DNA of 64,000 nucleotides from Devosia sp. (GTDB taxonomy: Bacteria > Pseudomonadota > Alphaproteobacteria > Rhizobiales > Devosiaceae): assembly GCA_016713105.1 (NCBI GenBank), contig JADJPS010000020.1, positions 263,517 to 327,516 of the forward strand. Direction: 5' to 3'. Below are positions 1 to 9,812 of the stretch, one piece after another. The notes below the pieces were generated by a model. The model searched no databases. It saw only the letters and a program-made list of their open reading frames with translations, and had not been told where the DNA came from. Position 1 is the stretch's first letter, and every line of letters begins with the position of its first letter. The position numbers and the translations under genes were made by a program.

Positions 1-1
1 C

Positions 2-271
2 CTCAACGGCTGCTATGTGCTTGCCGCGGTGCGCGAGTGCCGCGATTCGCTGGCGCTCAATGCGCTGTTCGACCAGACCTGGCAGCAAGTGGGACAGGCG
101 CTCGAGATGCACGTGCAGCGCAACCTCGAGCAATATCGCGCCAACCCGATGGACCGCATCACCGGCGAACGGCTGGATGCGGCGATCAAGATGGCCGAAC
201 TGCGTTTCAACACCGAATATGCCGACGTGCTGCGCCGCGCCCGCGACAGCGCCGACCGGCGCGTCATGTAG
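2..271 (+). CDS. C-terminal fragment of an unrecognised protein
   Basis: The reading frame is open from the left edge of the window to a TAG at 269-271, so only about the last 89 residues of a gene starting outside are visible. The visible part is rich in charged and helix-favouring residues (for example LDAAIKMAELRFNTEYADVL) and has no signal peptide or membrane segment. I do not recognise a family. It converges on the minus-strand oxidoreductase operon, with only seven bases between the two stop codons. Confidence 0.5.
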   Translation, partial: LNGCYVLAAVRECRDSLALNALFDQTWQQVGQALEMHVQRNLEQYRANPMDRITGERLDAAIKMAELRFNTEYADVLRRARDSADRRVM

Positions 272-278
272 CGGCGCC

Positions 279-2289
279 TCAGCGTCCGGCCTTCAGCTTT
301 TCGACCACCCGCACCGCCACCGCCCCGCTGGTGTCGCGGGCGAACAGGATCGTGTCGGGGCTGTCCGGGACCACCGAGAGCACCGCAAGGCCGCTGCGTT
401 CGGACGACGCCGGTGCAAAGGTGACGCCGATCGCCCTGAGCGGATCAGTGACGTCGGACCGCTCGAACACGAGGCAGCCCGGCTCGAACAGCCGGCCATC
501 CGGTGCCGAGAGTACGCAGACCTGCGGTTTGGGGCCGAAGCGACCGCGCAGGTAGGGCGGCACCTGCGGCGTGCCGGATGGCGTGGCCGCCACCTGCCAG
601 CCGGCCTCGACGATATCCCCGCTGACCGTGCAGCGCTCTGCCGCCACCTTGCCGGCATCGCGCGGCGCCAGTGCGCCGACCGCGACGGCGGTCGCGACAT
701 CGCCGAGCGTCAGGGGCCACCGGATGGGCGGCAAGCTCAGAGCGGCCGGACCGATCCTGCGCCGTGGCGCGGCCGGTGAGCAGCGTGGCGCCGCGGTCGA
801 GGTAGGCGGCGCCCTGTGCCGCGGCACGATAGGGCGCCACCGGGGTCTCGGCATCGGGGGTCTCGAAGGCCGCATCGATGGTCCGGTCCTCGATCGGCTC
901 GGACGGCTGCCCCATGCCGGCGAGAACGGCGGCCCGTCCGCTGGCGATCGCGGCAGCGGTGCTGTGGTACCCGGCAGCGGCACCGACGAGGACGAACCCC
1001 GCTACGCTTCCGCATGCGAGGAGCCTCGTGGTGGCGCCGTCCCAGGCAACCTCGCCGCCGGCCGAGGTCCACAGGGCGAGTTCCGGCTGCCAGCCCCCGG
1101 CCGCGATCAACTGATCCGTCTCGAGCGCGGTTGCATCCTGCACGATGTCGTCGATGGCCACGGCAAAGCCGACCCTCAGGCCGATCCGGTTGCGGGCGAG
1201 CGGCTCGGCGTGGCTGGCGACAAGACCCGAGGCCAGCGTCACCCCCACGGCCTTGCAGAAGTCGACGAAGCGCGAGTGCGGGTTGATCCGGGTGTCGATG
1301 AGGCGTTGCACCTCGATGCCGGCATCGCGGGCGTGCAGCGCCAGCCGATAGGCGAAACTGTGCGGGGTGTTTACCACCACCCGCCGGCCAGGCCACACCC
1401 CGAAACGCCGCGCCCGCTGGAACGCGGCAAGCGAGCCGACCACGCCGGGCGTGCGGTTGCCCGGAAATACCGGCAGCCGCTCGAAGGCGCCGGTCGCGAC
1501 CACCACCTGGAGCGCCCTGATCGCAATGATGTGCCCGACGGGTTGATCGCTCTCGAGTTCGACATGGTGGACGAGCACCTCGCCCTTGAGCACTCGGATC
1601 GCCTCGGCGCCGAGGAGCGTGGTGAGCTGGCCCCGGCCCGGCAGGCCGGCCACCAGGCCCGTGATCGTCGCTTCCGGGCTCGCCTCGTTGTCGACGGCGC
1701 CGAAGAACGGCAGGGCACCGCCGAGGCTGCGGCTGCGTTCGACCAGGATCACCGACCGACCCGCCGCAAGCGCGGTCACGGCCGCGCTGAGCCCGGCGAC
1801 GCCGCCCCCGACCACCAGGACATCGGCCGCCAGATCGCGGTCGGCCGGGAGGTTGCGCCAGGGAGCGAGCAGCGGCGAGTGCTCGCCGAAGCGGTGGTTG
1901 AGGGTCCGCGCCGGACCCAGCAGCAGGTGCCGCGCCCGCCCCAGCATGCCGTGCGAGGCGATCAGGTCGCGGCGGTTGCCGAGCGTGACCAGGTCGATCC
2001 TGTCCACGGCCGGCGTGCGATCCATCGGCAGCGCGCCGCGCGGATCGGCGGCATTGCGGGCGAGGGCGACCGGCGGCGCGAACTGCTCGTCGAGCGCCAG
2101 GGCGACCTCGCCATGCCGTCCGGCGATCTGCAGCCCGGCCGCCAGCACCGCGGATAGCACAGTGTCGCCCGCAAAGGCGGGAATTACCCGGCCGTTGAGC
2201 CGAAAGCGGATCGGCCTCGACCGATCGATCTCGCGACCGGAAAAGCCATGCGGGGCGTCGGCGGGAAGCCGGAAGGCGGGCTCTTTCAT
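279..2289 (-). CDS. Sarcosine oxidase alpha-like FAD oxidoreductase (frameshifted)
   Basis: The N-terminus (about residues 25-60, RPIRFRLNGRVIPAFAGDT) has the ferredoxin-like fold signature seen at the start of heterotetrameric sarcosine oxidase alpha and opine-oxidase A proteins, but none of the cysteines needed for a 2Fe-2S cluster. A dinucleotide-binding stretch (VLVVGGGVAGLSAAVTAL) follows near residue 155 and a second NAD/FAD region further on. It ends at about 660 residues, so the aminomethyltransferase half of a full SoxA (about 1000 residues) is absent. The frame must change near 735-770 to reach the C-terminal part (TLGDVATAVAVGALAPRDAG). The ATG overlaps the stop of the upstream oxidoreductase by ATGA, indicating a translationally coupled two-subunit enzyme. 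The amine or opine substrate cannot be told from sequence. Confidence 0.65.
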
Positions 2290-3353
2290 GGCACGACAGC
2301 CACAAACTCGGCCGCATCGAGGCGCTGGTTGCCGCGACCCGGCCCGCGCCGGGCGAACCAGGCCGCCTCGTCCGGCGGCGATCCGCCCACCAGCATGCGG
2401 GCGATGGCCGGCGCGAGGAACGCACCGGTCATGCCCAGGCCGGCGATGATGGTCGCCTTGTGGCCCCGGCCCGGACCGACGAAAGGCGCGCCGTCGAGCG
2501 TCGCCAGCCGGTGCAGCTGCGCCTCCCCGGCCCGCCGCAACGGCAGGGCCCGCTGGACCGACGCGGCGAGGCGCTCGGATGCGGTGGCCGGATCGCCCTC
2601 GACGATGGCAGCGATGCTGCCGGAGGGCTCCCGGCCCACCGTCACGCCGCGATCGAGGAAGACGGTCGGCGGCAGCGTCATCGGGCGGGCCGGCTGGGCC
2701 AGGATGGCGAGCGCGGGAGCAGGCAGCAGGACGCGGTCGCGCGTCTCGGGCGTCAGCAGGGCGACAATGGACGCATCATCGGCGAGCACCGTCGCGGCGG
2801 CCTCGACCACCTGGCCTCCCGCGTCGAATTCGCAGCTGCCGTCCTTGCGCAGGGCCACGGTCGTCGACAGCCGGTCGCAGCGGCGCACGCCATGCCGATC
2901 GAGGAAGGCGTCCAGCGCCGGCCCGAAGCGCTCGGGCGCAATCACGCTGACGCCGCGAACGCGGCAGATAGCGGCGCCCTGTGCCACGGTCCGGTCGGCC
3001 ACCGGCTCGGCAGCGATCTCGAGCAACCGCGCCAACTGGCGGAAATGGCCCAGCGCCGCCTGGCTCGCAGGGGTCTCGGCAACGAATTGCGGATCGACCT
3101 TGTCGACCAGCGACTTTCCGGCGCGTGCCAGGAGCGCCAGCGTCTCCTCGCCGCAGCGGCGGAGCAGCATCAGCGTCTCCGGCCGGGTCAGCGGCGCCAT
3201 CGACAGATCGAAGCTGCGCCGCATGGCAAAGGGCGAGTACGGATCGGTCACGATCGCCACCCGCCGTCCATGCTCGGTCGCGAGCAGGGCGGCCAGCAGT
3301 GCCGCGAGGGGAGTCGAGCCGATGACGAGGTGATCGCAGGTGGCGGAAGACAT
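2286..3353 (-). CDS. FAD-dependent oxidoreductase, partner of the SoxA-like subunit
   Basis: A protein of about 355 residues with an N-terminal Rossmann-like segment (HLVIGSTPLAALLAALLATE) whose usual GxGxxG is degenerate, and a C-terminal FAD-closing motif (GRGHKATIIAGLGMTGAFLA) typical of DAO/sarcosine-oxidase-beta-like enzymes. I chose ATG 3353; an in-frame ATG lies further upstream at 3404 but would add unrelated sequence. The last codons overlap the ATG of the SoxA-like gene (ATGA), so the two probably form one amine- or amino-acid-oxidising complex. The degenerate glycine motif is unusual and could mean weak or altered FAD binding. Confidence 0.55.
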   Translation of the reverse strand: MSSATCDHLVIGSTPLAALLAALLATEHGRRVAIVTDPYSPFAMRRSFDLSMAPLTRPETLMLLRRCGEETLALLARAGKSLVDKVDPQFVAETPASQAALGHFRQLARLLEIAAEPVADRTVAQGAAICRVRGVSVIAPERFGPALDAFLDRHGVRRCDRLSTTVALRKDGSCEFDAGGQVVEAAATVLADDASIVALLTPETRDRVLLPAPALAILAQPARPMTLPPTVFLDRGVTVGREPSGSIAAIVEGDPATASERLAASVQRALPLRRAGEAQLHRLATLDGAPFVGPGRGHKATIIAGLGMTGAFLAPAIARMLVGGSPPDEAAWFARRGPGRGNQRLDAAEFVAVVP

Positions 3354-3491
3354 ATCTAGTGCCGGTAGCGCGATGGCCGGGCTGCGGCAATGCGTCCCCC
3401 ACACTTTGATGTGTGCAGGTGCATATTCTGCCCGAATGCCACTATAGATCGGCCGCGTCCCATCGCTCTCGCGTCTGGCAGTCTGCTGCTC

Positions 3492-4573
3492 ATGCTGTTC
3501 TGGTCACTTGCCCTGGTCGTCACGCTCATCGCCTGCGCCGCGCTGTATTACGCGGGTGCCGGGCGGAGGGTCAACGCAAGTACCGAGGCTGTCGACACTC
3601 CCGAAATCTCGCACCTCAAGCTGCAATTGCGGGAGATCGACGCCGATGCCGCCTCCGGGCGGCTCGCCGCGGCCGAGGCGGTGGCGGCCAAGGCCGAGCT
3701 GGCCCGCGAGCTGCTGCGGCTCAAGCAGGTGCCGGCCGGACCGACCTCCGAGCGCCTGCCGCGCCAGCTGCTGGTCGGCGCCGCCGTGGCGGCGACCGCC
3801 GTGCTGACCATCGGCGTCTACGCCGCGCTCGGGCGTCCCGAACTGCCCGCCGCGCCGCTGGCGAGCCGGGCGGACCTGCCGCCCGCCGAGATCACGCTCG
3901 AGAGTGCCGTCGCCCAGATCGAACTCCAGCTCGAAAAGACCCCCGAGGACCTCCGCGGCTGGACGGTGATAGCGCCGGCCTACATGCAGCTCGGGCGCTT
4001 CGCCGACGCCGCGAAGGCGCTGCGGCGGTGATCGAACTCGACGGCGTCAGCGCCGATCGGGAAACCGACCTCGGCGAGGCGCTGATGATGGCCAGTGGCG
4101 GCAGCGCTGCCGGCGAGCCGCTGGCGCTGTTCCGCAGTGCCGCAGCGCGCGATCCCGCCCATATCCGTTCGCGCTACTACATTGCCGGCGAGGCGACGCG
4201 GGCCGGCGATTTCGAGGTTGCGAGGACCGCCTGGGAGGCGCTGCTGCAGCTGGCCAGGGGCGACGAGGCCTGGGTGCCGAATGCGCAGGCCGGGCTCGAC
4301 GCGGCGCTTGCCGGCCTGGGCGGGGCAACGCCCGGCGACGGGGTGGACCAGGGCACCATCGAGAGTATGGTAGACGGACTGGCGGCGCGGCTCGCCGACA
4401 GTGGCGGCACCATCGGGGAGTGGACACGGCTGGTGCGTTCCCGCCTTGTCCTGGGTCAAACCGGACTGGCGCAGCAGGCCTATGATGCCGCGCGTGCCGC
4501 CTACCCGGACGCCTCGGTTCGGACCGAACTGGACGTTCTGGCGGCAGATCATGGATTGGTGGCAAGTAATTGA
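3492..4573 (+). CDS. ccmI: Cytochrome c maturation protein CcmI/CycH (frameshifted)
   Basis: CcmI presents apocytochrome c to the CcmF/CcmH haem lyase in the periplasm. The N-terminus is a transmembrane helix (LFWSLALVVTLIACAALYYA), followed by a charged cytoplasmic segment (EISHLKLQLREIDADAASGR), a second helix (LLVGAAVAATAVLTIGVYAA) and a TPR-like periplasmic domain (WTVIAPAYMQLGRFADAAKA, later SRYYIAGEATRAGDFEVART). The frame changes at about 4025: the first frame stops just after the first TPR repeat, while the expected continuation (VIELDGVSADRETDLGEA) is in another frame. This looks like one missing base. The TGA stop overlaps the TTG start of ccmE, as expected in a cycHJKL operon. Confidence 0.85.
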
Positions 4574-5027
4574 CTCGCAAGCAGAAACGTCTCGCTGTCA
4601 TCGCTGGGCTGGGGGCCGTTCTGGCGGTCGCCGCCGGCCTCATCTTCGTCGCGCTGCGCGACCAGATCGTGTTCTTCTACTCGCCGACCGAGGTGAAGGC
4701 CAAGGCGATCGCGTCGGGCACACCGATCCGGCTGGGCGGCCTCGTCAAGCAGAGTTCGTGCAGCCGCGTCGGCGAAGCGACGGACTTCGTGGTCACCGAC
4801 GGCGAATCCGAGGTGACGGTGACCTTCGTCGGTATCCTGCCCGACCTGTTCCGCTCGGGGCAGGGGGTGATCGCGGAGGGCGCGATGAGCGGCACCGACC
4901 ACTTCGCGGCCACCAACATCCTCGCCAAGCACGACGAGAACTACATGCCCAAGGAAGTGGTCGAGGCGCTCAAGGATCGTGGCGAGTGGCAGCGCGAGGG
5001 GCGCGCTGGGCCGCGACCGGCTCGTGA
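4570..5027 (+). CDS. ccmE: Haem chaperone CcmE/CycJ
   Basis: CcmE covalently carries haem in the periplasm between CcmC and the CcmF/H lyase. One N-terminal helix (RLAVIAGLGAVLAVAAGLIF) anchors an OB-fold domain; the haem-attachment histidine lies in ILAKHDENYMPKE near the end. The start is TTG, overlapping the ccmI stop. As sequenced the frame has no stop and runs straight into ccmF, giving an apparent CcmE-CcmF fusion. A TGA in a neighbouring frame at 5025-5027, followed by GGAG and the ccmF ATG, suggests the true stop was hidden by a single-base error at about 5000-5020. I give the end at that TGA. Confidence 0.85.
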
Positions 5028-5046
5028 GGGAGCGCGGACAAGCGGC

Positions 5047-7016
5047 ATGAGCATTGAGCTGGGACACTTCGCATTCGTACTCGCCTTCGCCATCGCCGCG
5101 GTGTCGTCGGTGCTCGGCCTCTTGTTGTGGAGACGCGAGGCCGTCGCCGGGTTCCTGCAGCAGGCGGCGCTGCTGCAGTTCCTGCTGGTGGCGGCGGCCT
5201 TCGGCGCGCTGATCCAGGCCTTCGTCACCTCGGATTTCTCGCTGAAGCTCGCCCAGGAGCACGCCAACTCGCTGCAACCGCTGATCTACAAGATCACCGC
5301 GGTGTGGGGCAATCACGAGGGCTCGATGGTCCTGTGGGTGCTGATCCTGGTGATCATGGGCGCCGCCGTCGCCGCCTTCGGACGCGGCCTGCCCAGGGAC
5401 CTGCTGGCCCTGGTGCTGGGTATGCAGAGCCTGCTCGGCGCGGCCTTCATCGGCTTCACCCTGTTCACCTCCAACCCGTTCATCAGGCTGTCGCCGGCGC
5501 CGTTCGAGGGGCGCGACCTCAACCCGGTGCTGCAGGATATCGGCCTCGCCATCCATCCGCCGCTGCTTTACGCGGGCTATGTCGGCTTCTCGATCTGCTT
5601 CAGCTTCGCCATCGCGGCCCTGATTTCGGGCCGCATCGATGCGGCCTGGGCGCGCTGGGTGCGACCCTGGGCGCTTGCCAGCTGGATGTTCCTGACGCTC
5701 GGCATCGCCATGGGCTCATACTGGGCCTATTACGAACTCGGCTGGGGCGGCTGGTGGTTCTGGGACCCGGTGGAGAACGCCAGCTTCATGCCGTGGCTCG
5801 CCGGCACTGCGCTGCTGCATTCGGCGCTGGTCATGGAAAAGCGCAATGCGCTCAAGATCTGGACGATCTTTCTGTCCATCATCACCTTCTCGCTGAGCCT
5901 GCTCGGCACCTTCCTGGTGCGCTCGGGCATCCTCACCTCGGTCCATACCTTTGCGTCCGACCCGACCCGCGGCCTCGTCATCCTGGCGCTGCTCGCCGTC
6001 TTCATCGGCGGGGCCTTTTCGCTGTTCGCGATGCGGGCCGGCTCGCTTCGGACTGGCGGGCTGTTCGCCCCGATCAGCCGCGAGGGTGCGCTGATCCTCA
6101 ACAACCTCTTCCTCGCCTCGGCGACGGCGGCCGTGCTGGTGGGAACGCTTTATCCGCTGCTGCTCGATGCGCTCACCGGGCAGACCATCTCCGGTCGGCG
6201 CGCCGTTCTTCAACCTGACCTTCGGCGGCGATCATGGCGCCGCTGCTGGTGGTCCTGCCGTTCGGGCCGTTCCTGGCCTGGAAGCGCGGCGACCTCGTCG
6301 CGGTGACGCAGCGGCTCGCCGGCGCGGCGGGGCTGGCGCTGTTCGCGGCCATCCTCGTTTGCGCTGACCGGCGCCTGGGTGTCGCTGGCGCCGCTCGGCC
6401 TGCTGCTCGGGTTCTGGGTGACGCTGGGCGCGCTCGCGGAACTGATCGACCGCGCCAGGTTCTTCCGCACCGACCTTGCGACCTCGCTGCGGCGCCTCGT
6501 CGGGCTGCCACGCACCGCCTGGGCCACGGCACTGGCGCATTTCGGGCTCGGGGTGACGCTGATCGGGATCGTTTCGACCAGCGCCTGGCAGACCGAGCTG
6601 GTCACCACCATGAAGCCGGGCAGAGCGTGACGCTCGGCGACCACACGCATCACCTTCTCCGGCATCGACCACGAGGAGGGGCCGAACTTCGTGGCCGATG
6701 CCGGCCGCTTCACCATCGCCGCGCCCGGCGAGGCCATGCGCCGAGCCGGTGCGCGAGCGGCGCGTCTACGCGGCGAGCGGCATGCCGACCACCGAAGCGG
6801 CGATCGAGACCTACGGCTTCTCCCAGCTCTACGTGCAACTCGGGCGAGCCGCATGCGGACGGCACGTCGGTGGTGCGCGTCTGGTTCAAGCCCTATGTGA
6901 CGCTGATCTGGCTGGGCGCGCTGCTGATGTCCGGCGCGGGCCTGCTGTCGCTGAGCTACCGGCGGCTGCGCTTCGGTGCACCGCAGCCTTCGGCGGTCAA
7001 GGTGGCCGCGCAATGA
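5047..7016 (+). pseudogene. ccmF: Haem lyase subunit CcmF/CycK, at least seven frame changes
   Basis: CcmF is the polytopic core of the haem lyase. The first 380 residues are intact and carry the conserved tryptophan-rich WWD signature (GWGGWWFWDPVENASFMPW) and flanking helices. After about 6190 the reading moves between frames near 6195, 6230, 6360, 6622, 6655, 6745 and 6848, yet every expected block is present: MAPLLVVLPFGPFLAWKRGD, ALTGAWVSLAPLGLLLGFWV, HFGLGVTLIGIVSTSAWQTE, the GPNFVADAGRF region and the final helix ending RRLRFGAPQPSAVKVAAQ. No long deletions are seen, so base-calling error is more likely than decay, although a real pseudogene cannot be excluded. The TGA overlaps the ATG of ccmH (ATGA). 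Confidence 0.8.
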
Positions 7017-7440
7017 GGGCGCTGCTCGCCGCGCTGCTGGTGCTGCTGCTGAGCCTGCCGGTGCTGGCGGTGCGCCCCGACGAGATCCTCGCCGATCCGG
7101 CACTGGAGGCACGGGCCCGCGACATCTCGGGCGGCCTGCGCTGCCTCGTCTGCCAGAACCAGTCGATCGACGATTCCGACGCCGACCTGGCGCGCGACCT
7201 GCGGGTGATCGTCCGCGAGCGCCTGGTGGCCGGCGACAGCGACTCCGAGGTGCGCGCCTACCTGGTTGCCCGCTATGGCGAATACGTGCTGCTGAACCCG
7301 GTGATCGCGCCGCACACGCTGCTGCTGTGGGGCGCCGCCCCGGTGCTGCTGCTGATCGGGGGACGGTCGTGTCTTGCCGCGCCGGAAGCCGAGCGCCAGC
7401 GGGCGCCACCGACCCCGCCAGAAGCGCCTGGCGCTGTGCT
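7013..7440 (+). CDS. ccmH: Cytochrome c maturation protein CcmH/CycL (3' end unclear)
   Basis: CcmH reduces apocytochrome cysteines before haem ligation. A signal peptide (LLAALLVLLLSLPVLA) is followed by the redox motif RCLVCQNQSIDDSDADLARD with its CxxC pair, the helical domain and the C-terminal membrane helix (LLLWGAAPVLLLIGG). After about 7365 the expected basic tail (RRKPSASGRHRPRQKRLAL) lies in another frame, and the original frame runs without a stop into the TauE-like gene. The end given is approximate. It is the last gene of the ccmIEFH operon. Confidence 0.75.
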
Positions 7441-7679
7441 CTGCCCTTCCTGCCGGCTCGACCCTGCTGCTGGCGCTGGTGGGGCTCAGCCCGTCGCTCG
7501 GGGGGCTTGTGCGGTCGCGGTTCCGTGGTGCCGGGCCACCCGGGTGGCGGGCCTGGGTCTGCCCGGCCCGTCGGCGGCGTTCGCCTGCCGGGGCTGCTCG
7601 CCATGCGCTCTTCGTGCGCGACGCCTGGTGCCGCAGCCGCTGGTGGGCCGCGCGGTGGCGCAGGGCTGGCGGGGGGTGA

Positions 7680-8005
7680 TCGCTGCACTCGGCATGGTGG
7701 TGGGGGCGACCGGGCCGCTGGTCTCGGTGTTCATCAAGGGACTCGCCGATCGCCGGCAGCTGGTCGCCACCCACGCCACGCTGATGACGCTGCAGAACAG
7801 CTTCAAGGTAGCGATGTTCGTGCTGCTCGGCTTTGCCTTCGCCGCCTACCTGCCGCTGATCGCGGCCATGATCGCCTCCGGCTTCGTGGGCACCGCGATC
7901 GGCAGCCGGCTGCTGGTCAAGGTGCCCGAGGCGGTGTTCCGGATCGGCTTCAAGATCGTGCTGTCGGCAGTGGCCCTCGACCTGCTGCGCGAGGCGCTGT
8001 CCTGA
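7680..8005 (+). CDS. TauE/SafE-family membrane protein, C-terminal part
   Basis: The readable part, about 108 residues, has the second-repeat signature of the TauE/SafE (DUF81) sulfite-exporter-like family: VVGATGPLVSVFIKGL, an ATHATLMTLQNSFKV segment and three hydrophobic stretches ending with VLSAVALDLLREAL. A full family member has about 250 residues; the N-terminal half should lie at about 7440-7680, but I cannot read it in one frame there. Either several base errors scramble this stretch or the gene is a remnant. As sequenced the frame is continuous with ccmH. Substrate unknown. Confidence 0.55.
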
Positions 8006-8120
8006 ACGTTTCGGACACGTTCGGCAACATTACCGATAATTAACGCCCGCGACACGCTGCAGAAAGGCGAGACCGGCCATAGGTCTGGTCATCCGGAGTG
8101 CCTGACTGAAGGAGAACACC

Positions 8121-9659
8121 ATGCGCTCGACCATTTCTGCCCGCGCCCGCCGCTGGATCGGGGCGTCGGCCCTTGCGATCCTTGCCGGCATCGGCGGCGG
8201 CTCGGCCCTCGTTGCCGCCACCGCGCCCAGTTCCGCCCAGAGCGAGGCCAAGCTCGTCCCGGCCGCGCAGATCAGCGTCCCGGCCGTTACCAACGTGCCG
8301 AACTTTGCCGAGGTCGTCGAGGCGGTGAAACCCGCCGTGGTGTCGATCGTCGTCGAAGGCGGCGCCGACAGCGGTCGCAACCTGCAGCGCGGCGGTCGCC
8401 AGTTCGAGTTCAATTTCCCCGACCTGCCCGACGACCATCCGTTCAAGGACTTCATGGAGGAGTTCGGGCGCCAGTTCGGCAATGACAACCGCAATGACAG
8501 CGCCCCGCAGCCCAAGCGCCGGTTCGTGGCGGCCGGCTCCGGCTTCGTGATCTCCGCCGACGGCTACATCATCACCAACAACCACGTCGTCGACAAGGCC
8601 GACAAGGTAACGGTGGTGTTCGACAATGGCGACGAGATGACCGCCCAGGTGGTGGGTACCGACGAAAAGACCGACCTCGCCGTGGTCAAGGTCGACGGCG
8701 CGACCGACCTCGCATTCGTCAGGCTTGCCGAGACCGACGTGCGCGTCGGCGACTGGGTGCTGGCCGTCGGCAACCCGTTCGGCCTCGGCGGCACCGTGAC
8801 CGCCGGCATCGTCTCGGCCCGCGGCCGCGACATTGCCGGCTCCTCCTACGGCGACTTCCTGCAGATCGACGCGGCGGTGAACACCGGCAATTCCGGTGGC
8901 CCGGCCTTCAACCTCGAAGGTGATGTGGTCGGCGTCAACACCGCGATCTTCTCGCCCAATGGCGGCAATGTCGGCATCGCCTTCGCCATCCCGGCCAACG
9001 TGGTCAAGCAGGTCACCGACCAGCTGATCTCGTCCGGCACCGTGACCCGCGGCTTCCTCGGCGTCGGCATCCAGGACGTGACTCGCGACATCGCCGAGAG
9101 CGTCGGGCTCGGCAACCGCCGCGGCGCGCTGGTCACCGAGCCGAGCCAGGATGGTCCGGCAGGCAAGGCCGGCATCAAGTCTGGCGACGTGATCATCATG
9201 GTCGACGGCGACGAGATCAGCAATGCGCTCGACCTGAGCCGTACCATCGCCAGCAAGAACCCGGGCACGCCCGTCGAGGTCACGGTGTGGCGCGACGGCA
9301 AGGAGCAGGCCATCATGGTGACGCTGGGCAAGCTCGAGGAGCAGGTCGCCAAGCCGGCCGAGCCGACCCCGCCTGCCGACATTCCGGCCGCCCCCACCGA
9401 GACCAGCGTCGGCATCACCCTGGTGCCGGCCGCCGACGGGACCGGCCTGCTGATCCAGAACGTCAACCCGGACTCGACCGCGGCCGAGAAGGGTTTTGCG
9501 GTGGGCGACACCATCCTCGAGGTCAACAACGAGCCGGTGGCGACAGTCGAGGCCTTCGAACAGGCCATCCAGGGCGTCAGGGACGCCGGTCGCGGCACGG
9601 CGCTGATCAAGGCGCAGCGCGACGGCAACACCCGCTTCATCGGGCTGCCGCTCAACTAG
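8121..9659 (+). CDS. degP: Periplasmic serine endoprotease DegP/HtrA
   Basis: This 512-residue protein has a signal peptide with a basic start and hydrophobic core (residues 1-40, cut near SSAQ), a trypsin-like protease domain with catalytic triad His155 (TNNHVVD), Asp185 (TDLAVVKV) and Ser258 (NTGNSGGPAFN), and two PDZ domains (about residues 300-400 and 415-510). It degrades or refolds damaged envelope proteins. An AAGGAG ribosome-binding site precedes the ATG. The placement between the ccm cluster and a two-component system is the usual one in Rhizobiales, where DegP supports periplasmic protein quality near the cytochrome maturation machinery. Confidence 0.95.
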   Translation: MRSTISARARRWIGASALAILAGIGGGSALVAATAPSSAQSEAKLVPAAQISVPAVTNVPNFAEVVEAVKPAVVSIVVEGGADSGRNLQRGGRQFEFNFPDLPDDHPFKDFMEEFGRQFGNDNRNDSAPQPKRRFVAAGSGFVISADGYIITNNHVVDKADKVTVVFDNGDEMTAQVVGTDEKTDLAVVKVDGATDLAFVRLAETDVRVGDWVLAVGNPFGLGGTVTAGIVSARGRDIAGSSYGDFLQIDAAVNTGNSGGPAFNLEGDVVGVNTAIFSPNGGNVGIAFAIPANVVKQVTDQLISSGTVTRGFLGVGIQDVTRDIAESVGLGNRRGALVTEPSQDGPAGKAGIKSGDVIIMVDGDEISNALDLSRTIASKNPGTPVEVTVWRDGKEQAIMVTLGKLEEQVAKPAEPTPPADIPAAPTETSVGITLVPAADGTGLLIQNVNPDSTAAEKGFAVGDTILEVNNEPVATVEAFEQAIQGVRDAGRGTALIKAQRDGNTRFIGLPLN

Positions 9660-9673
9660 GCGACGCGCGGGCG

Positions 9674-9704
9674 TCGGGCCCCGGGCGATGACTCCGGGGC
9701 CCGA
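9674..9704 (+). terminator. Terminator hairpin after degP
   Basis: A perfect 11-bp inverted repeat (TCGGGCCCCGG with CCGGGGCCCGA) surrounds a nine-base loop about 15 bases after the degP stop and is followed by TCCTTC. It lacks a long T-run, as is common in high-GC genomes. Confidence 0.7.
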
Positions 9705-9722
9705 TCCTTCGTGTGAGTGGCG

Positions 9723-9773
9723 AATGGTGAACGGTGAATGGTGGTTTCAGTTACCCATTCACCGTTCACCATT
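9723..9773. repeat. 19-bp perfect inverted repeat between degP and the response regulator
   Basis: The arms AATGGTGAACGGTGAATGG (9723-9741) and its exact complement (9755-9773) flank a 13-base spacer. Inside each arm the unit GGTGAA is repeated. The composition is far less GC-rich than the flanks. It could be an interspersed palindromic element or an RNA hairpin in the leader of the response-regulator transcript. Confidence 0.75.
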
Positions 9774-9812
9774 GGCCATTCACCTGGCTATGATCCGATG
9801 GGGGCCGGTGAC

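Noticed and set aside
737..2425. Antisense-like shifted frame of about 562 codons over the SoxA-like gene
   Set aside because: Arg/Pro-rich shifted translation of the same strand; the accepted frame holds the dinucleotide-binding motif.
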